In this document: piece by piece, positions 8,963-17,498 of the stretch
How the letters are laid out: each line of letters begins with the position of its first letter
Position numbering within the stretch: position 1 is the first letter of the stretch
NCBI GenBank assembly: GCA_937924035.1
Contig: CALDTK010000022.1
Span: forward strand, 1-45,951
DNA length: 45,951 bases
Direction of reading: 5' to 3'
DNA from: an uncultured Saprospiraceae bacterium
Lineage (GTDB): Bacteria > Bacteroidota > Bacteroidia > Chitinophagales > Saprospiraceae
Made by a program: the position numbers and the translations under genes
The notes under the pieces: model-generated
The model's input: the letters and a program-made list of their open reading frames with translations, nothing else
What the model was told of the DNA's origin: nothing
Database searches by the model: none

Positions 8963-9112
8963 CAATAACAGAAAAAGATGGCAGATTAAGACCATACAAA
9001 CATTTCGGTATATGGAGGTTTTTTGAAATCCGTTTTTGGCTTTGCCCCCGTAGCTATTATCAAATGAGAAGCTCAGCCGCTTCTCCATTATTCATCAAGC
9101 AAACCCAATCTA

Positions 9113-12100
9113 ATGAAACTCCAATACTCCCTTGTGTTCACTTTTATACTTACAAGTTTATCTGTAGCACTCTTCGGACAACAGACTGTATCAACAGCAG
9201 CCGACTCAGGTCCTGGTTCCTTGCGTGCAGCAGTACAACTAGCTTCTTCTGGAGAAGAAATACGATTTTCAAACAGCCTCAACGGTCAGACAGTAACACT
9301 GAGTTCACCTTTGGTAATCACTCAACCCGTTTCAATCAATGGAGGAAATGCTCGCAGCGCCAGACTTCGCGCACAATTAGTATTTCAAAATGCCGGTTCA
9401 GTCACCCTTTCAAACATCACGTTTGAAGGCAATACTGCTATTTCAGGAGGTGCGATTAATTCAACTGATACTGACCTCAAAATTTTTAATTCGACTTTTG
9501 AAGACAATGTTGCAACTGGCGACATGGCCACACAAGGTGGAGGAGCGATTGCCGTCTCTGGCGGCTCTCTCTACGCGGAAGAAACTAAGTTTATAAACAA
9601 CCAGGCAACGGGAATAAGCGGATCTGGTGGAGCGATCATCAACAAAGATGGTGGCATGCTTCGCTTGGTACGCTCTTCGTTTACGGGCAACTCTGCCAGT
9701 CGTGCAGGTGGTGCTATTGAGGATGTCTCAGGAGCAAGCACTACGCTCAACTTTTTTCAAATTGACTTTGTGGGTAACACCACAGGAAGTGCCCCAGGAA
9801 ATGGTGGAGCCTTTCACATTACCGGACCTGGTAACGTCAAAGTTTTCGGTGGAAATGTTGAAGACAATGTTGCTGCTGCTGAAGGCGGTGGTTTTTGGAA
9901 CGGAGCAGGTAGAATGGAACTCAAAGACGTACGTTTCATTAATAACGAAGCAAACGGAAACGATGCAGACCAAGGTGGTGGCGGACTCTTCAATTTAAGT
10001 GGAGTAGTAGTCATGACAGGTTCTACCAGCTTTCGCCAAAACAAAGCGCTCGGTACAAGTGGATCTGGTGGTGGCCTCTTCAACGATGTTGGAGGTATGA
10101 TCGAAAGCTATAACACTAGCTTTGAAGATAACCAAGCCAACCGTGCAGGTGGTGGTGTTGAAGATCGCTCAGGAGCAGCAACCACATTGCGCTTTGCGGA
10201 CGTAAAAATGATTGGCAATAGCGCAGGAAGCAATCCTGGTAATGGTGGTGGATTTCACATCACTGGACCTGGCAACGTTGAATTACACAGAGGTATAGTA
10301 AGCAACAACATCGCAAGTGCAGAAGGTGGTGGACTGTGGAACGGATCAGGATCGATGCTCGTTTTAGGAACACGCATCACTGATAACGTGGCAAGTGGAG
10401 ACCTAGCTAACCAAGGTGGTGGCGGCATTTTCAATGCTGGCGGATTTCTAAAGGTCGACAACAACGCAGAAATTTCAGGGAATAAAGCTGATGGAGCAAG
10501 TGGCTCTGGTGGCGGTATCATGAATGGTGAGATGGGCGAAATGTCTGTCGTCAAAGCACTGATTAAGGATAATGAAGCATCTCGCGCAGGTGGCGGAATC
10601 GAAGACAATTCTGGACCTACAACAGTATTCTCCTTATATGAGGTGACCCTAAAAGACAACTTTACTGGACCAGCTCCAGGCAACGGTGGCGGACTTCACA
10701 TCAGTAGTGGAGGAGACGCTAAAATCTATGGCGGACTCGTCATTGGCAACGTCGCTGCCCGTGAAGGTGGCGGACTCTGGAATGGGTCAGGCCTTATGGA
10801 AGTAGACGGTACAACTGTCAAAGAAAACCTTGCAAATGGAGACGATGCAATCCAAGGTGGTGGTGGAATATTCAATAGTGGAGGTACACTCATCATGACC
10901 AATGAAGTAACTATTAGTGACAATGTCGCAGCGGGTACTAGTGGTTCAGGTGGTGGACTCTTTAATGCTGCTGGAGGAACTATCAAAGCATATGACATCA
11001 ACATTGCTCGCAATACAGCTAACCGTGCTGGTGGTGGATTTGAAGATGCATCGGGTGCAGCAACAACAGTAGAGTTTTATGATGCCAACATCGTAGACAA
11101 TACCGTATTCACTAGCCCTGGTAATGGTGGTGGAATTCACATCTCTGGTGCGGGTAACATGATTATCAAAAACTCGAACATCGACCGCAACGAAGCAGGA
11201 CGCGAAGGTGGCGGACTTTGGAATGGAGCAGGTGAAATGCGCGTATACAATACAAGCATTGAAGACAACCTAGCCCTTGGTAATGAAGCAAACCGCGGTG
11301 GTGGTGGTGCCTTCAACAATGGAGGGTTCTTAGCCTTTTACGATGGCTGTCGCATTCAAGATAATCACGCAACTGGAACAAGTGGTTCTGGTGGTGGAAT
11401 CCTCAACAATGATGGAGGTCGTCTAGAAGTGACAGGAACACGTATTGCACGAAACTCTGCAAGTCGTGCTGGTGGTGGAATCGAAGACACTTCTGATGAA
11501 TCTGTTGTCATCTCAAATACAGACTTGTCTGAAAACACTACAGGTTCAACTCCAGGTAACGGTGGCGGACTTCACGTCACAGGATCAGCAACAGTAACAA
11601 TTACTGATTCAGATGTGAAAGGTAACGTGGCTGCTTCTGAGGGTGGTGGATTATGGCACGGTACAGGCGTCATGAACGTAACCAACACGAGCATCAAGCG
11701 AAACATCGCAAATGGTACAACCGCAACAGAAGGTGGTGCTGGAATCTTTGTCTTGCGCGGATTACTCAACGTTACAGATTCGGACATTGCGGACAACGTT
11801 GCAAGCAACGGAAGCGCTTCAGGTGGAGGTCTATTACTAGACAGTCTTTCAAACGCTGTTCTTACCAACGTAACCTTCCGTAACAATACAAGTGCACGTG
11901 CAGGTGGAGCAATCGAAGACAACTCACGAGGAAGCACTACTGTAGAAGTTGTTGATTGCCAAATCAGAGACAACACAACCGGTAACAGACCTGGAAATGG
12001 TGGTGGAATTCACATCACAGGGAATGGCAACATGAACATCACAGGTGGTGTAGTAAAAGGTAACGATGCAGGCGCCGAAGGTGGTGGACTATGGAACGGA

Positions 12101-13063
12101 TCAGGAACAATGAACGTGACTGGTGTATCAATACGCAGCAACAAAGCCATGGGAGACGATCCAACCCAAGGTGGTGGTGGAATCTTTAATAATGGCGGTA
12201 CACTAAACGTGATGCGTTCGACCGTTGCTTACAACAAGTCTGAAGGCGCAACAGGCCTTGGTGGAGGTATCAATAATGATAGAGGTACAATGACAATTAT
12301 GGTTAGTACAGTAAGTAACAACGAGTCTGCAAGCAATGCAGGTGGAATCGTAAATACTGGTACGATGACGATCAACAGCTCGACGATTGCGAAGAACCGC
12401 TCTGCAAACTTCGGAGGAGGAATCGGCCAAGCTGCAGGAGCTGTTAGCGTAACACTTAGCAATACAATCGTTGCCGACAACCGTGCTCCAAACCGCGGAA
12501 GTAACCTAGACGTAGCAGCCGGCATGTATATAAGTGCTGGTTACAACCTCATCGAAAGCGATGATGCGAATGTGTTCACTGCTCAAAGTACTGACGTCGT
12601 AAACGTGGATGCTCAATTACGTGGACTTGCAAACAATGGCGGACCTACACTTACTCACGCTCTTGACTGCGATAGCCCTGCAATTAATGCAGCTGATCCA
12701 TCGAATTCGATGGATGACCAGCGTGGCTTTAGTGTTGTAGGAACGAGAGATATTGGAGCTACTGAAAAGCAAAGTGCTTGCTTCAACAGTCCAACTCCAA
12801 TCAGTACATCACTTGTCGCTGAGTCAACTTTCAACCTCTATCCTACTGTAAGTCGTGGAGAGGTAGTTATGCTGGAAACTGATTTCACAGAAGAAACATT
12901 TGTCTACCAATTGGTGAATGCAAATGGCAACCTGATTCGTGAAATGAATGCTATGGGTGACAAGCAACAGCTTGACCTCAATGGTTTGGCACCAGGCAAC
13001 TACTATGTTCGCAAGGTGAGTCAAACTGGAGTTGAAACGAAGCTTTTAACGATCGCTCGTTAA
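9113..13063 (+). CDS. Giant beta-helix repeat surface protein with T9SS sorting domain
   Basis: A 1316-residue secreted protein. Residues 1-22 are a Sec signal peptide ending in LFGQQ. The motif DSGPGSLRAAV near residue 30 is typical of the start of polymorphic-outer-membrane-like beta-helices. Residues ~70-1130 are a right-handed parallel beta-helix made of a super-repeat of about 146 residues. Each unit holds five ~29-residue rungs marked in order by QGGGGIFN, SGSGGGxxN, SRAGGGIED, PGNGGGxHI and EGGGLWNG. The DNA period is about 436-442 bases (QGGGG codons near 9528, 9964, 10406, 10848, 11287, 11725 and 12164). A choice-of-anchor-Q-like segment follows (NNGGPTLTHALDCDSPAINA ... DIGATEKQ), then a T9SS type A C-terminal domain from about residue 1238 (TFNLYPTVSRGEV ... 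GNYYVRKV). It is probably a cell-surface adhesin or a shed matrix protein. Confidence 0.9.
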   Translation: MKLQYSLVFTFILTSLSVALFGQQTVSTAADSGPGSLRAAVQLASSGEEIRFSNSLNGQTVTLSSPLVITQPVSINGGNARSARLRAQLVFQNAGSVTLSNITFEGNTAISGGAINSTDTDLKIFNSTFEDNVATGDMATQGGGAIAVSGGSLYAEETKFINNQATGISGSGGAIINKDGGMLRLVRSSFTGNSASRAGGAIEDVSGASTTLNFFQIDFVGNTTGSAPGNGGAFHITGPGNVKVFGGNVEDNVAAAEGGGFWNGAGRMELKDVRFINNEANGNDADQGGGGLFNLSGVVVMTGSTSFRQNKALGTSGSGGGLFNDVGGMIESYNTSFEDNQANRAGGGVEDRSGAATTLRFADVKMIGNSAGSNPGNGGGFHITGPGNVELHRGIVSNNIASAEGGGLWNGSGSMLVLGTRITDNVASGDLANQGGGGIFNAGGFLKVDNNAEISGNKADGASGSGGGIMNGEMGEMSVVKALIKDNEASRAGGGIEDNSGPTTVFSLYEVTLKDNFTGPAPGNGGGLHISSGGDAKIYGGLVIGNVAAREGGGLWNGSGLMEVDGTTVKENLANGDDAIQGGGGIFNSGGTLIMTNEVTISDNVAAGTSGSGGGLFNAAGGTIKAYDINIARNTANRAGGGFEDASGAATTVEFYDANIVDNTVFTSPGNGGGIHISGAGNMIIKNSNIDRNEAGREGGGLWNGAGEMRVYNTSIEDNLALGNEANRGGGGAFNNGGFLAFYDGCRIQDNHATGTSGSGGGILNNDGGRLEVTGTRIARNSASRAGGGIEDTSDESVVISNTDLSENTTGSTPGNGGGLHVTGSATVTITDSDVKGNVAASEGGGLWHGTGVMNVTNTSIKRNIANGTTATEGGAGIFVLRGLLNVTDSDIADNVASNGSASGGGLLLDSLSNAVLTNVTFRNNTSARAGGAIEDNSRGSTTVEVVDCQIRDNTTGNRPGNGGGIHITGNGNMNITGGVVKGNDAGAEGGGLWNGSGTMNVTGVSIRSNKAMGDDPTQGGGGIFNNGGTLNVMRSTVAYNKSEGATGLGGGINNDRGTMTIMVSTVSNNESASNAGGIVNTGTMTINSSTIAKNRSANFGGGIGQAAGAVSVTLSNTIVADNRAPNRGSNLDVAAGMYISAGYNLIESDDANVFTAQSTDVVNVDAQLRGLANNGGPTLTHALDCDSPAINAADPSNSMDDQRGFSVVGTRDIGATEKQSACFNSPTPISTSLVAESTFNLYPTVSRGEVVMLETDFTEETFVYQLVNANGNLIREMNAMGDKQQLDLNGLAPGNYYVRKVSQTGVETKLLTIAR
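9528..12600 (+). repeat. Intragenic ~440-bp tandem super-repeats (about 6-7 units)
   Basis: Inside the beta-helix gene, landmark codons for QGGGG recur near 9528, 9964, 10406, 10848, 11287, 11725 and 12164, a spacing of 436-442 bases. Within a unit the rung signatures keep the same order. The DNA copies have diverged at many third positions, so the array is old or under selection rather than a fresh expansion. The last unit is incomplete. Boundaries are approximate. Confidence 0.8.
10029..10043 (-). repeat. Iterated 15-mer, 14 of 15 match to GGTTTTGGCGAAAGC
   Basis: The plus strand reads GCTTTCGCCAAAACA, the complement of the consensus with only the last base different. It lies in the beta-helix gene and encodes SFRQN, a different reading frame from the VLAKAE copies. 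Confidence 0.65.
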
Positions 13064-13091
13064 GCTTAAGGCCAAATACTTAGAAGCTATT

Positions 13092-13127
13092 AGCCGCAAA
13101 TCTCAATGGTGAGGTTTGCGGCTTTTT
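13092..13127 (+). terminator. Rho-independent terminator after the beta-helix gene
   Basis: A 14-base-pair stem with one G-T pair (AGCCGCAAATCTCA with TGAGGTTTGCGGCT), a 4-base loop ATGG, and a run of T at 13123-13127. It starts 29 bases after the stop codon of the beta-helix gene and lies before the convergent GNAT gene. Confidence 0.85.
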
Positions 13128-13169
13128 ATTCACCATAAATTAAAACAATGTCAAAGGCAAAAATAACAT

Positions 13170-14243
13170 TTAAGTGATTAGAAGCTCTTTTTCAAACAAT
13201 GCATATGAAGCCTCTTGATACTGGAATGCTTCAGTAAACCGAAGAGATGGGTTACCTTCTCTCATAAGGCAGAAAATAATATCGTCGTAATATCTCTTAA
13301 AGCTTAGCATGCCGTAAGCACCAAGAAAATTCATCAAACCTTGTTGACGATAGTCTGGATGTATACCTTGCGTTTTAGCCAACAACGTACGGTGCTTCAG
13401 CAATGGATAGTGCTTTTCATAAATGGGTCGTTCGTTTAGCTTTAAAGGCAGGTAATTAGGATAACAAAGACTAATTCCAACCAATTTACCTGTGCCTCGT
13501 TCGGCTAATAATACGGAGGTATTAGGACAAAGCATTTCGGCGAATTCTGCATTATATATCAATTCAAATTCAGCAAAATCAATAGTCTGAAAACCAGGAT
13601 TTAAACCAAACACATCGCATACCAATTCAAATATTTCTAATCGGTAGTTTTTCCAACTCTCTCGATTAAGTGATATAAAATCAAAAGACAGTTCTTTTAA
13701 CCCTTCAATCAATTCTTTCTTGTCGACATACGCTTTAGGAATAACCTCAGTATTGAGCAGCCTACTTGAGTAATTGATGCTTTCAGAGTAACCTATTTCC
13801 ATCAATAATTTTTGGCAATAAAGAGGATTGATAGGTTCATTATTAAATTGATTCCAAGGAGCATTACTTGTTCGAATTCTATTAGCGTGAAAGGTGTTAA
13901 AGTTTTTAGGCCCCTCTATCCTCATACAACCACGTTGAATAGCCCATATTTCCAGTGCTGCAAAGAGATTAGCATTCTGTACACTATCATTTTCTGTTTC
14001 CCAGAAGCCAAACAAAGCAACATCTCCTCCAGTTGGATGAATACCTAAAACCCGTGCCTTGCCCTCTATCATAAACAACTCGATAGCGGCTTTTTCATAT
14101 TGAAATTTTAAAAGCTCTTCAATATGCCCTGGAGATTCTTCGACAACTAGTCCTGCACGATCGAAGAGTCGTTTCTTCAACTGGAAAAACGAACTAGGTA
14201 ATTGTCCAGGACCCGTAATCGTTCGCTGAATAACGTGACTCAT
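13170..14243 (-). CDS. GNAT-superfamily protein, YghO-like
   Basis: A 357-residue protein with the hallmarks of the YghO-like branch of the GNAT acyltransferases. FGFWETENDSVQNANLFAAL is followed by an rGxxxIEGPKNFNTFHANRIR segment (about residues 99-125), and the C-terminal half has GIHPDYRQQGLMNFLGAYG, equivalent to the acyl-CoA-binding loop (V-P-x-x-R-x-x-G). Family members are soluble and mostly uncharacterised. Known GNATs transfer acyl groups from CoA to amines. The ATG at 14243 overlaps the stop of the upstream PEP-synthase-like gene by 4 bases (ATGA), so the two are translationally coupled. It is the last gene of the UbiA / PEP-enzyme / GNAT operon. The substrate is unknown. Confidence 0.75.
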   Translation of the reverse strand: MSHVIQRTITGPGQLPSSFFQLKKRLFDRAGLVVEESPGHIEELLKFQYEKAAIELFMIEGKARVLGIHPTGGDVALFGFWETENDSVQNANLFAALEIWAIQRGCMRIEGPKNFNTFHANRIRTSNAPWNQFNNEPINPLYCQKLLMEIGYSESINYSSRLLNTEVIPKAYVDKKELIEGLKELSFDFISLNRESWKNYRLEIFELVCDVFGLNPGFQTIDFAEFELIYNAEFAEMLCPNTSVLLAERGTGKLVGISLCYPNYLPLKLNERPIYEKHYPLLKHRTLLAKTQGIHPDYRQQGLMNFLGAYGMLSFKRYYDDIIFCLMREGNPSLRFTEAFQYQEASYALFEKELLIT

Positions 14244-16594
14244 ATTCGTTCAGCTTTACCGGTGCCACCATCTATTCGAACCTTATCTCCCGATGAAAGC
14301 GCTTGAGTTATCCCTGGCACATTAATAATAGTTGGAATGCCTAGTTCGCGCAATACAATTACAGAATGTGAAAGGCTCGAACCTCGTTCGATAATGATGC
14401 CTTTGCAGCCTGGAAACAAGGGTACCCAACCGGGGTCTGTACGAAGTGCACAGAGTATTTTACCTTCAAGAGGAGCATAGTCATCTGGCCCAGAAACACA
14501 AACAACCTCCCCTTCTGCAATTCCTGCAACAGCTGCTTGACCTTGCCATTCTGTATCATCGGGAGATGCGACGGCTGCTGTTTGGACTCGACCTGGTAGA
14601 TACACCCGCCCTGGTGGTTCGTCCTTTTGCCATTTCTCCAGCTGAGCCCTTCGTTTTTGCAAAACGGAGATAGGAACAACCTGGCGATGTTGCCAATAAT
14701 CTTCTAGCTCGTCAATCCTCCAAAGGAAGATGTCACCTTCTTTTTCGAGGATTCCTTTAGACAATAAAATCGCATCCATTCGTCGGTAAACACTACGGTA
14801 CATCCCAAACAACCGAGTGCGTTGCAAGCGTAGAGCCTCACGTCTAAAAATGCCATCACGTAGGGGTGTAATCCAACTTGGACTTTCTTTACTCGTAGAA
14901 GTAACAGAGAACGAAGACTCATGATCTAACATAGGGCGTAAGTATCGTAACAACAAAAAAGGATCAACCCGAATAGTGACGATTTCCATTTTGAGTTCTC
15001 CCATTACTCGATCTCCATATTGCTTGATGTACGCTTGAATAGAAGCGTAGAACTCAGGGTACCGATTGGAGAGTATTTCAAATAAATCTGGACGCCCAGC
15101 TCTTAATTCCTCCAAAAGATCTCTCTGCCCTTTTGCTTCGTGTGCAAGCGTCTGCAACCCAAGCATTGGAGCCATAGAAGGTAAAGTGGATTCATGGTGA
15201 AGGTTGTCTTGAAGCCAAGCATCAGGATCAGAGACACCCATTTTTTCTAGCCGACGATGTGCTTTACCATTTTTCATCATCACGTAGAAATCGTTAATGA
15301 TGGGCACTTCCCAGCGCTCTAAGAGCTCGTGGTTTAAAGTGTTGTACCAGGCTTGACATTTCTCTTCTGAAAAATGATTTGGCTCGTCTTCATAAAATCG
15401 TTCGAACACCTCTTCAAAGTGTTGCTCAAAGCGAATGGCCTCTTTTGGCAATCGTTTAAATCCCCAAAGCAAGCGTATCGCATTAATCGATAGCGACGGA
15501 AGCCGTTTCAGCATTTGCCAGAATGTCAATTGGCTGTTGACGACAAAAGACACTGGATTTTCCAAGCCCATCATTCTTTCGAGGTCTGACTTATTTTGCC
15601 GAAAGGAGGGTAATAACTGTAAGCCTTTGTACCAATTATTGATGTTGTAATAGACCCTTCCTTGGTGATGATGAAGCAGGTTTTCGACTACCTCTTTTTG
15701 AGAGTCCACTTTGCTCCGGGAGAGTCCCAAGGCCAGCATTGTCTGACGGTACACGGTCTCATAGGCACGTTGAGCGAAAGAAAAACTCAACTCAGAAGTA
15801 ACTCCACAATAGCTCTCCTGAATATTCGCATTATCGAGTACGATTTGGTCAACCGCTGGTGTCGTGATTGGACGCAACTGTAGCCAATGGATTTGGTCAT
15901 TAACGATGCAAAATTCAATGTCTAGCGGGTAGCCCAACTCCGCCTCAAGCTTAGTACTGGTGTCATAAAGTTCCCGTAAAAGTGCGTTCGAAAGACTGGT
16001 CTCTCCCTCAGGTATATGACTCCAGTACACCTGTTGACTCGACTTATCGAACGCTACCTCGGCAGGGTCGCGTTCACCTTGAACGAGTGCTTCACCTGGC
16101 CCATCAACGGAATGAATCAGCAATTCATTTGGGTATGGAGGGTAGGTTGTAAAAAGGACGCCGCTTTGATCCGCCTCTATCCATTCCTGAATAACGACTG
16201 CTGGCTTGAGACGACTTGAAAGGTCTAAATTGCTACGATAGGCTTTCACTCGACTGCTACCCGCGCTTCGCACTACTTCTTCAATTGCAGTAAGCAAGTT
16301 ATCGGGTTTCACCTTCGTCAACGTATCCAGCATCCCTGGGTGAGCATGTTGTTGACCGTCCTCACCTAGTGCGGATGAGCGTACTGCAAATAATTCAGCT
16401 TTCGCCAAAACCTCTTGAATACCAACAATGGCTTCACTCTTCTCCCATCCTTCCCGAAGGGTATAATCCTCTCGAAGGAACGGTTCAAATAGTGATGCTG
16501 AAAGTGCCACAAAGGCAGGCACTCTACACCCAGCATGTTTTAACACGTTTAACCCGTGAGCTTTACCTCCTATCTCGTGCGAAGAATCTTTCAT
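14240..16594 (-). CDS. PEP-synthase-like phosphotransferase (ATP-grasp plus mobile His domain)
   Basis: About 784 residues. The N-terminal part is a PPDK/PEP-synthase nucleotide-binding domain: IGGKAHGLNVLKHAG at the start, AVRSSALGEDG near residue 90, and WLQLRPITTP closing the ATP-grasp lobe near residue 250. A long helical central region follows. The C-terminus is the swivelling phosphohistidine domain: GIIIERGSSLSHSVIVLREL with the presumed catalytic His in SLSH, then GIPTIINVPG. No PEP-binding TIM barrel is present, so the layout resembles rifampin phosphotransferase more than PpsA. I infer that it phosphorylates a small molecule using ATP. I chose the ATG at 16594, which has AAAAGG upstream and lies 13 bases after the UbiA-like stop; an in-frame TTG at 16618 is possible. 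Confidence 0.82.
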   Translation of the reverse strand: MKDSSHEIGGKAHGLNVLKHAGCRVPAFVALSASLFEPFLREDYTLREGWEKSEAIVGIQEVLAKAELFAVRSSALGEDGQQHAHPGMLDTLTKVKPDNLLTAIEEVVRSAGSSRVKAYRSNLDLSSRLKPAVVIQEWIEADQSGVLFTTYPPYPNELLIHSVDGPGEALVQGERDPAEVAFDKSSQQVYWSHIPEGETSLSNALLRELYDTSTKLEAELGYPLDIEFCIVNDQIHWLQLRPITTPAVDQIVLDNANIQESYCGVTSELSFSFAQRAYETVYRQTMLALGLSRSKVDSQKEVVENLLHHHQGRVYYNINNWYKGLQLLPSFRQNKSDLERMMGLENPVSFVVNSQLTFWQMLKRLPSLSINAIRLLWGFKRLPKEAIRFEQHFEEVFERFYEDEPNHFSEEKCQAWYNTLNHELLERWEVPIINDFYVMMKNGKAHRRLEKMGVSDPDAWLQDNLHHESTLPSMAPMLGLQTLAHEAKGQRDLLEELRAGRPDLFEILSNRYPEFYASIQAYIKQYGDRVMGELKMEIVTIRVDPFLLLRYLRPMLDHESSFSVTSTSKESPSWITPLRDGIFRREALRLQRTRLFGMYRSVYRRMDAILLSKGILEKEGDIFLWRIDELEDYWQHRQVVPISVLQKRRAQLEKWQKDEPPGRVYLPGRVQTAAVASPDDTEWQGQAAVAGIAEGEVVCVSGPDDYAPLEGKILCALRTDPGWVPLFPGCKGIIIERGSSLSHSVIVLRELGIPTIINVPGITQALSSGDKVRIDGGTGKAERI
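16398..16412 (-). repeat. Iterated 15-mer, exact consensus GGTTTTGGCGAAAGC (1 of 3)
   Basis: An exact consensus copy on the coding strand of the PEP-synthase-like gene, encoding VLAKAE. The copy in the unrelated S41 peptidase gene (24453-24467) encodes the same hexapeptide. Confidence 0.8.
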
Positions 16595-16607
16595 CGTTAT
16601 CACCTTT

Positions 16608-17471
16608 TTAGGAGCCAAAAATCAAAACGACATAACTCGCCAGCATATAGATTGAGGTGGCTAACTCCGCTTTCCGAAACGCAGGCTCGGCCTTACCCCG
16701 AAGAGCCCCGCGATACTTCATACTAACCCAAACAGCGCATCCAATAGCTATGAGGTACGCCCACCAATCCATTTGCAATTGCCAAAAAAGCAACCCCTGA
16801 CAAAGAAGACTCAGCCATAGCACTCCAAGTATAAACCAGACGGCTCTTGGCAGACCCAACAAGCTTGAATAGGTTACGATTTCGGGTCGTTCCGCTTCAA
16901 GACTGTGGGTTTTACGAGCAAGTTCAAAGACAAAACCACCCAATAAACTGAGCACCATAAGGATACCTAATGTTGGAGTTGCATCGGGTCGATATGCAAA
17001 CCAAAGCCAGGATACCACAAGTGGCATTACAAGCATGTGGCTTATCGCATAAAGTACCAATCGCTTACTCAACCATTCACCCACGAAAAACTCATATCGC
17101 ATGAGCAGCGAGTACAAGAAAGCAACTAACCAAAATGCTACAGCAGTCCATGAATGCAAATAAGACCAGATAAGCTCGCTTAAGGTAAAAAAAGTAGATA
17201 TTCCAATGAGAACAGGAATCGAAATTCCTCCAGATTGAAGTATGCGATCTGGATGGTTAACGGAATCAATTGCAAAATCCTTAATTTCATCCATTACACG
17301 GAGTCGAAAAAAGAAACTTATTGTAGCTAGGATACCGAGACAGAATACTAAATCGAACTTCAATGCTAGTTTTGTAGTACTAAAAACAGCAAGGTAAATA
17401 ATAGCAAAAAGCATCATATTTACAAAAGGAAATCGTTCTTTTAGATAGGCTGTTAAGCGAATGGTACTCAT
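16608..17471 (-). CDS. UbiA-like prenyltransferase family membrane protein
   Basis: About 287 residues with around eight hydrophobic segments. The first Asp-rich motif of UbiA enzymes is recognisable as RVMDEIKDFAIDSVNHPDR (Asp at about 61, 65 and 69), followed by the family-typical ILQSGGIS. The second motif is degenerate (FELARKTHSLEAERPEIVTY, with Glu/Arg in place of the usual Asp). UbiA enzymes attach isoprenyl chains to aromatic or other acceptors in the membrane using Mg2+ and a prenyl diphosphate. The altered second motif means the donor or acceptor may be unusual. The ATG at 17471 is preferred to a TTG at 17498 that abuts the divergent MMPL start. It is the first gene of a three-gene minus-strand operon. 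Confidence 0.78.
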   Translation of the reverse strand: MSTIRLTAYLKERFPFVNMMLFAIIYLAVFSTTKLALKFDLVFCLGILATISFFFRLRVMDEIKDFAIDSVNHPDRILQSGGISIPVLIGISTFFTLSELIWSYLHSWTAVAFWLVAFLYSLLMRYEFFVGEWLSKRLVLYAISHMLVMPLVVSWLWFAYRPDATPTLGILMVLSLLGGFVFELARKTHSLEAERPEIVTYSSLLGLPRAVWFILGVLWLSLLCQGLLFWQLQMDWWAYLIAIGCAVWVSMKYRGALRGKAEPAFRKAELATSIYMLASYVVLIFGS

Positions 17472-17498
17472 AATTATCTTTAAGACGAAAATATACAA

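Noticed and set aside
10255-11976. Several minus-strand open frames rich in Pro
   Set aside because: They are mirror images of Gly-rich repeat codons (GGT/GGA read backwards as ACC/TCC) in the beta-helix gene.
9528-12600. Regular repeats that could suggest a CRISPR array
   Set aside because: The period is about 440 bases, in frame and translated; there are no short identical repeats with unique spacers and no cas genes.
17472-17498. TTG start giving nine more residues for the UbiA-like protein
   Set aside because: The ATG at 17471 fits better; the extension would make the gene abut the divergent MMPL start exactly and leave no room for a leader.
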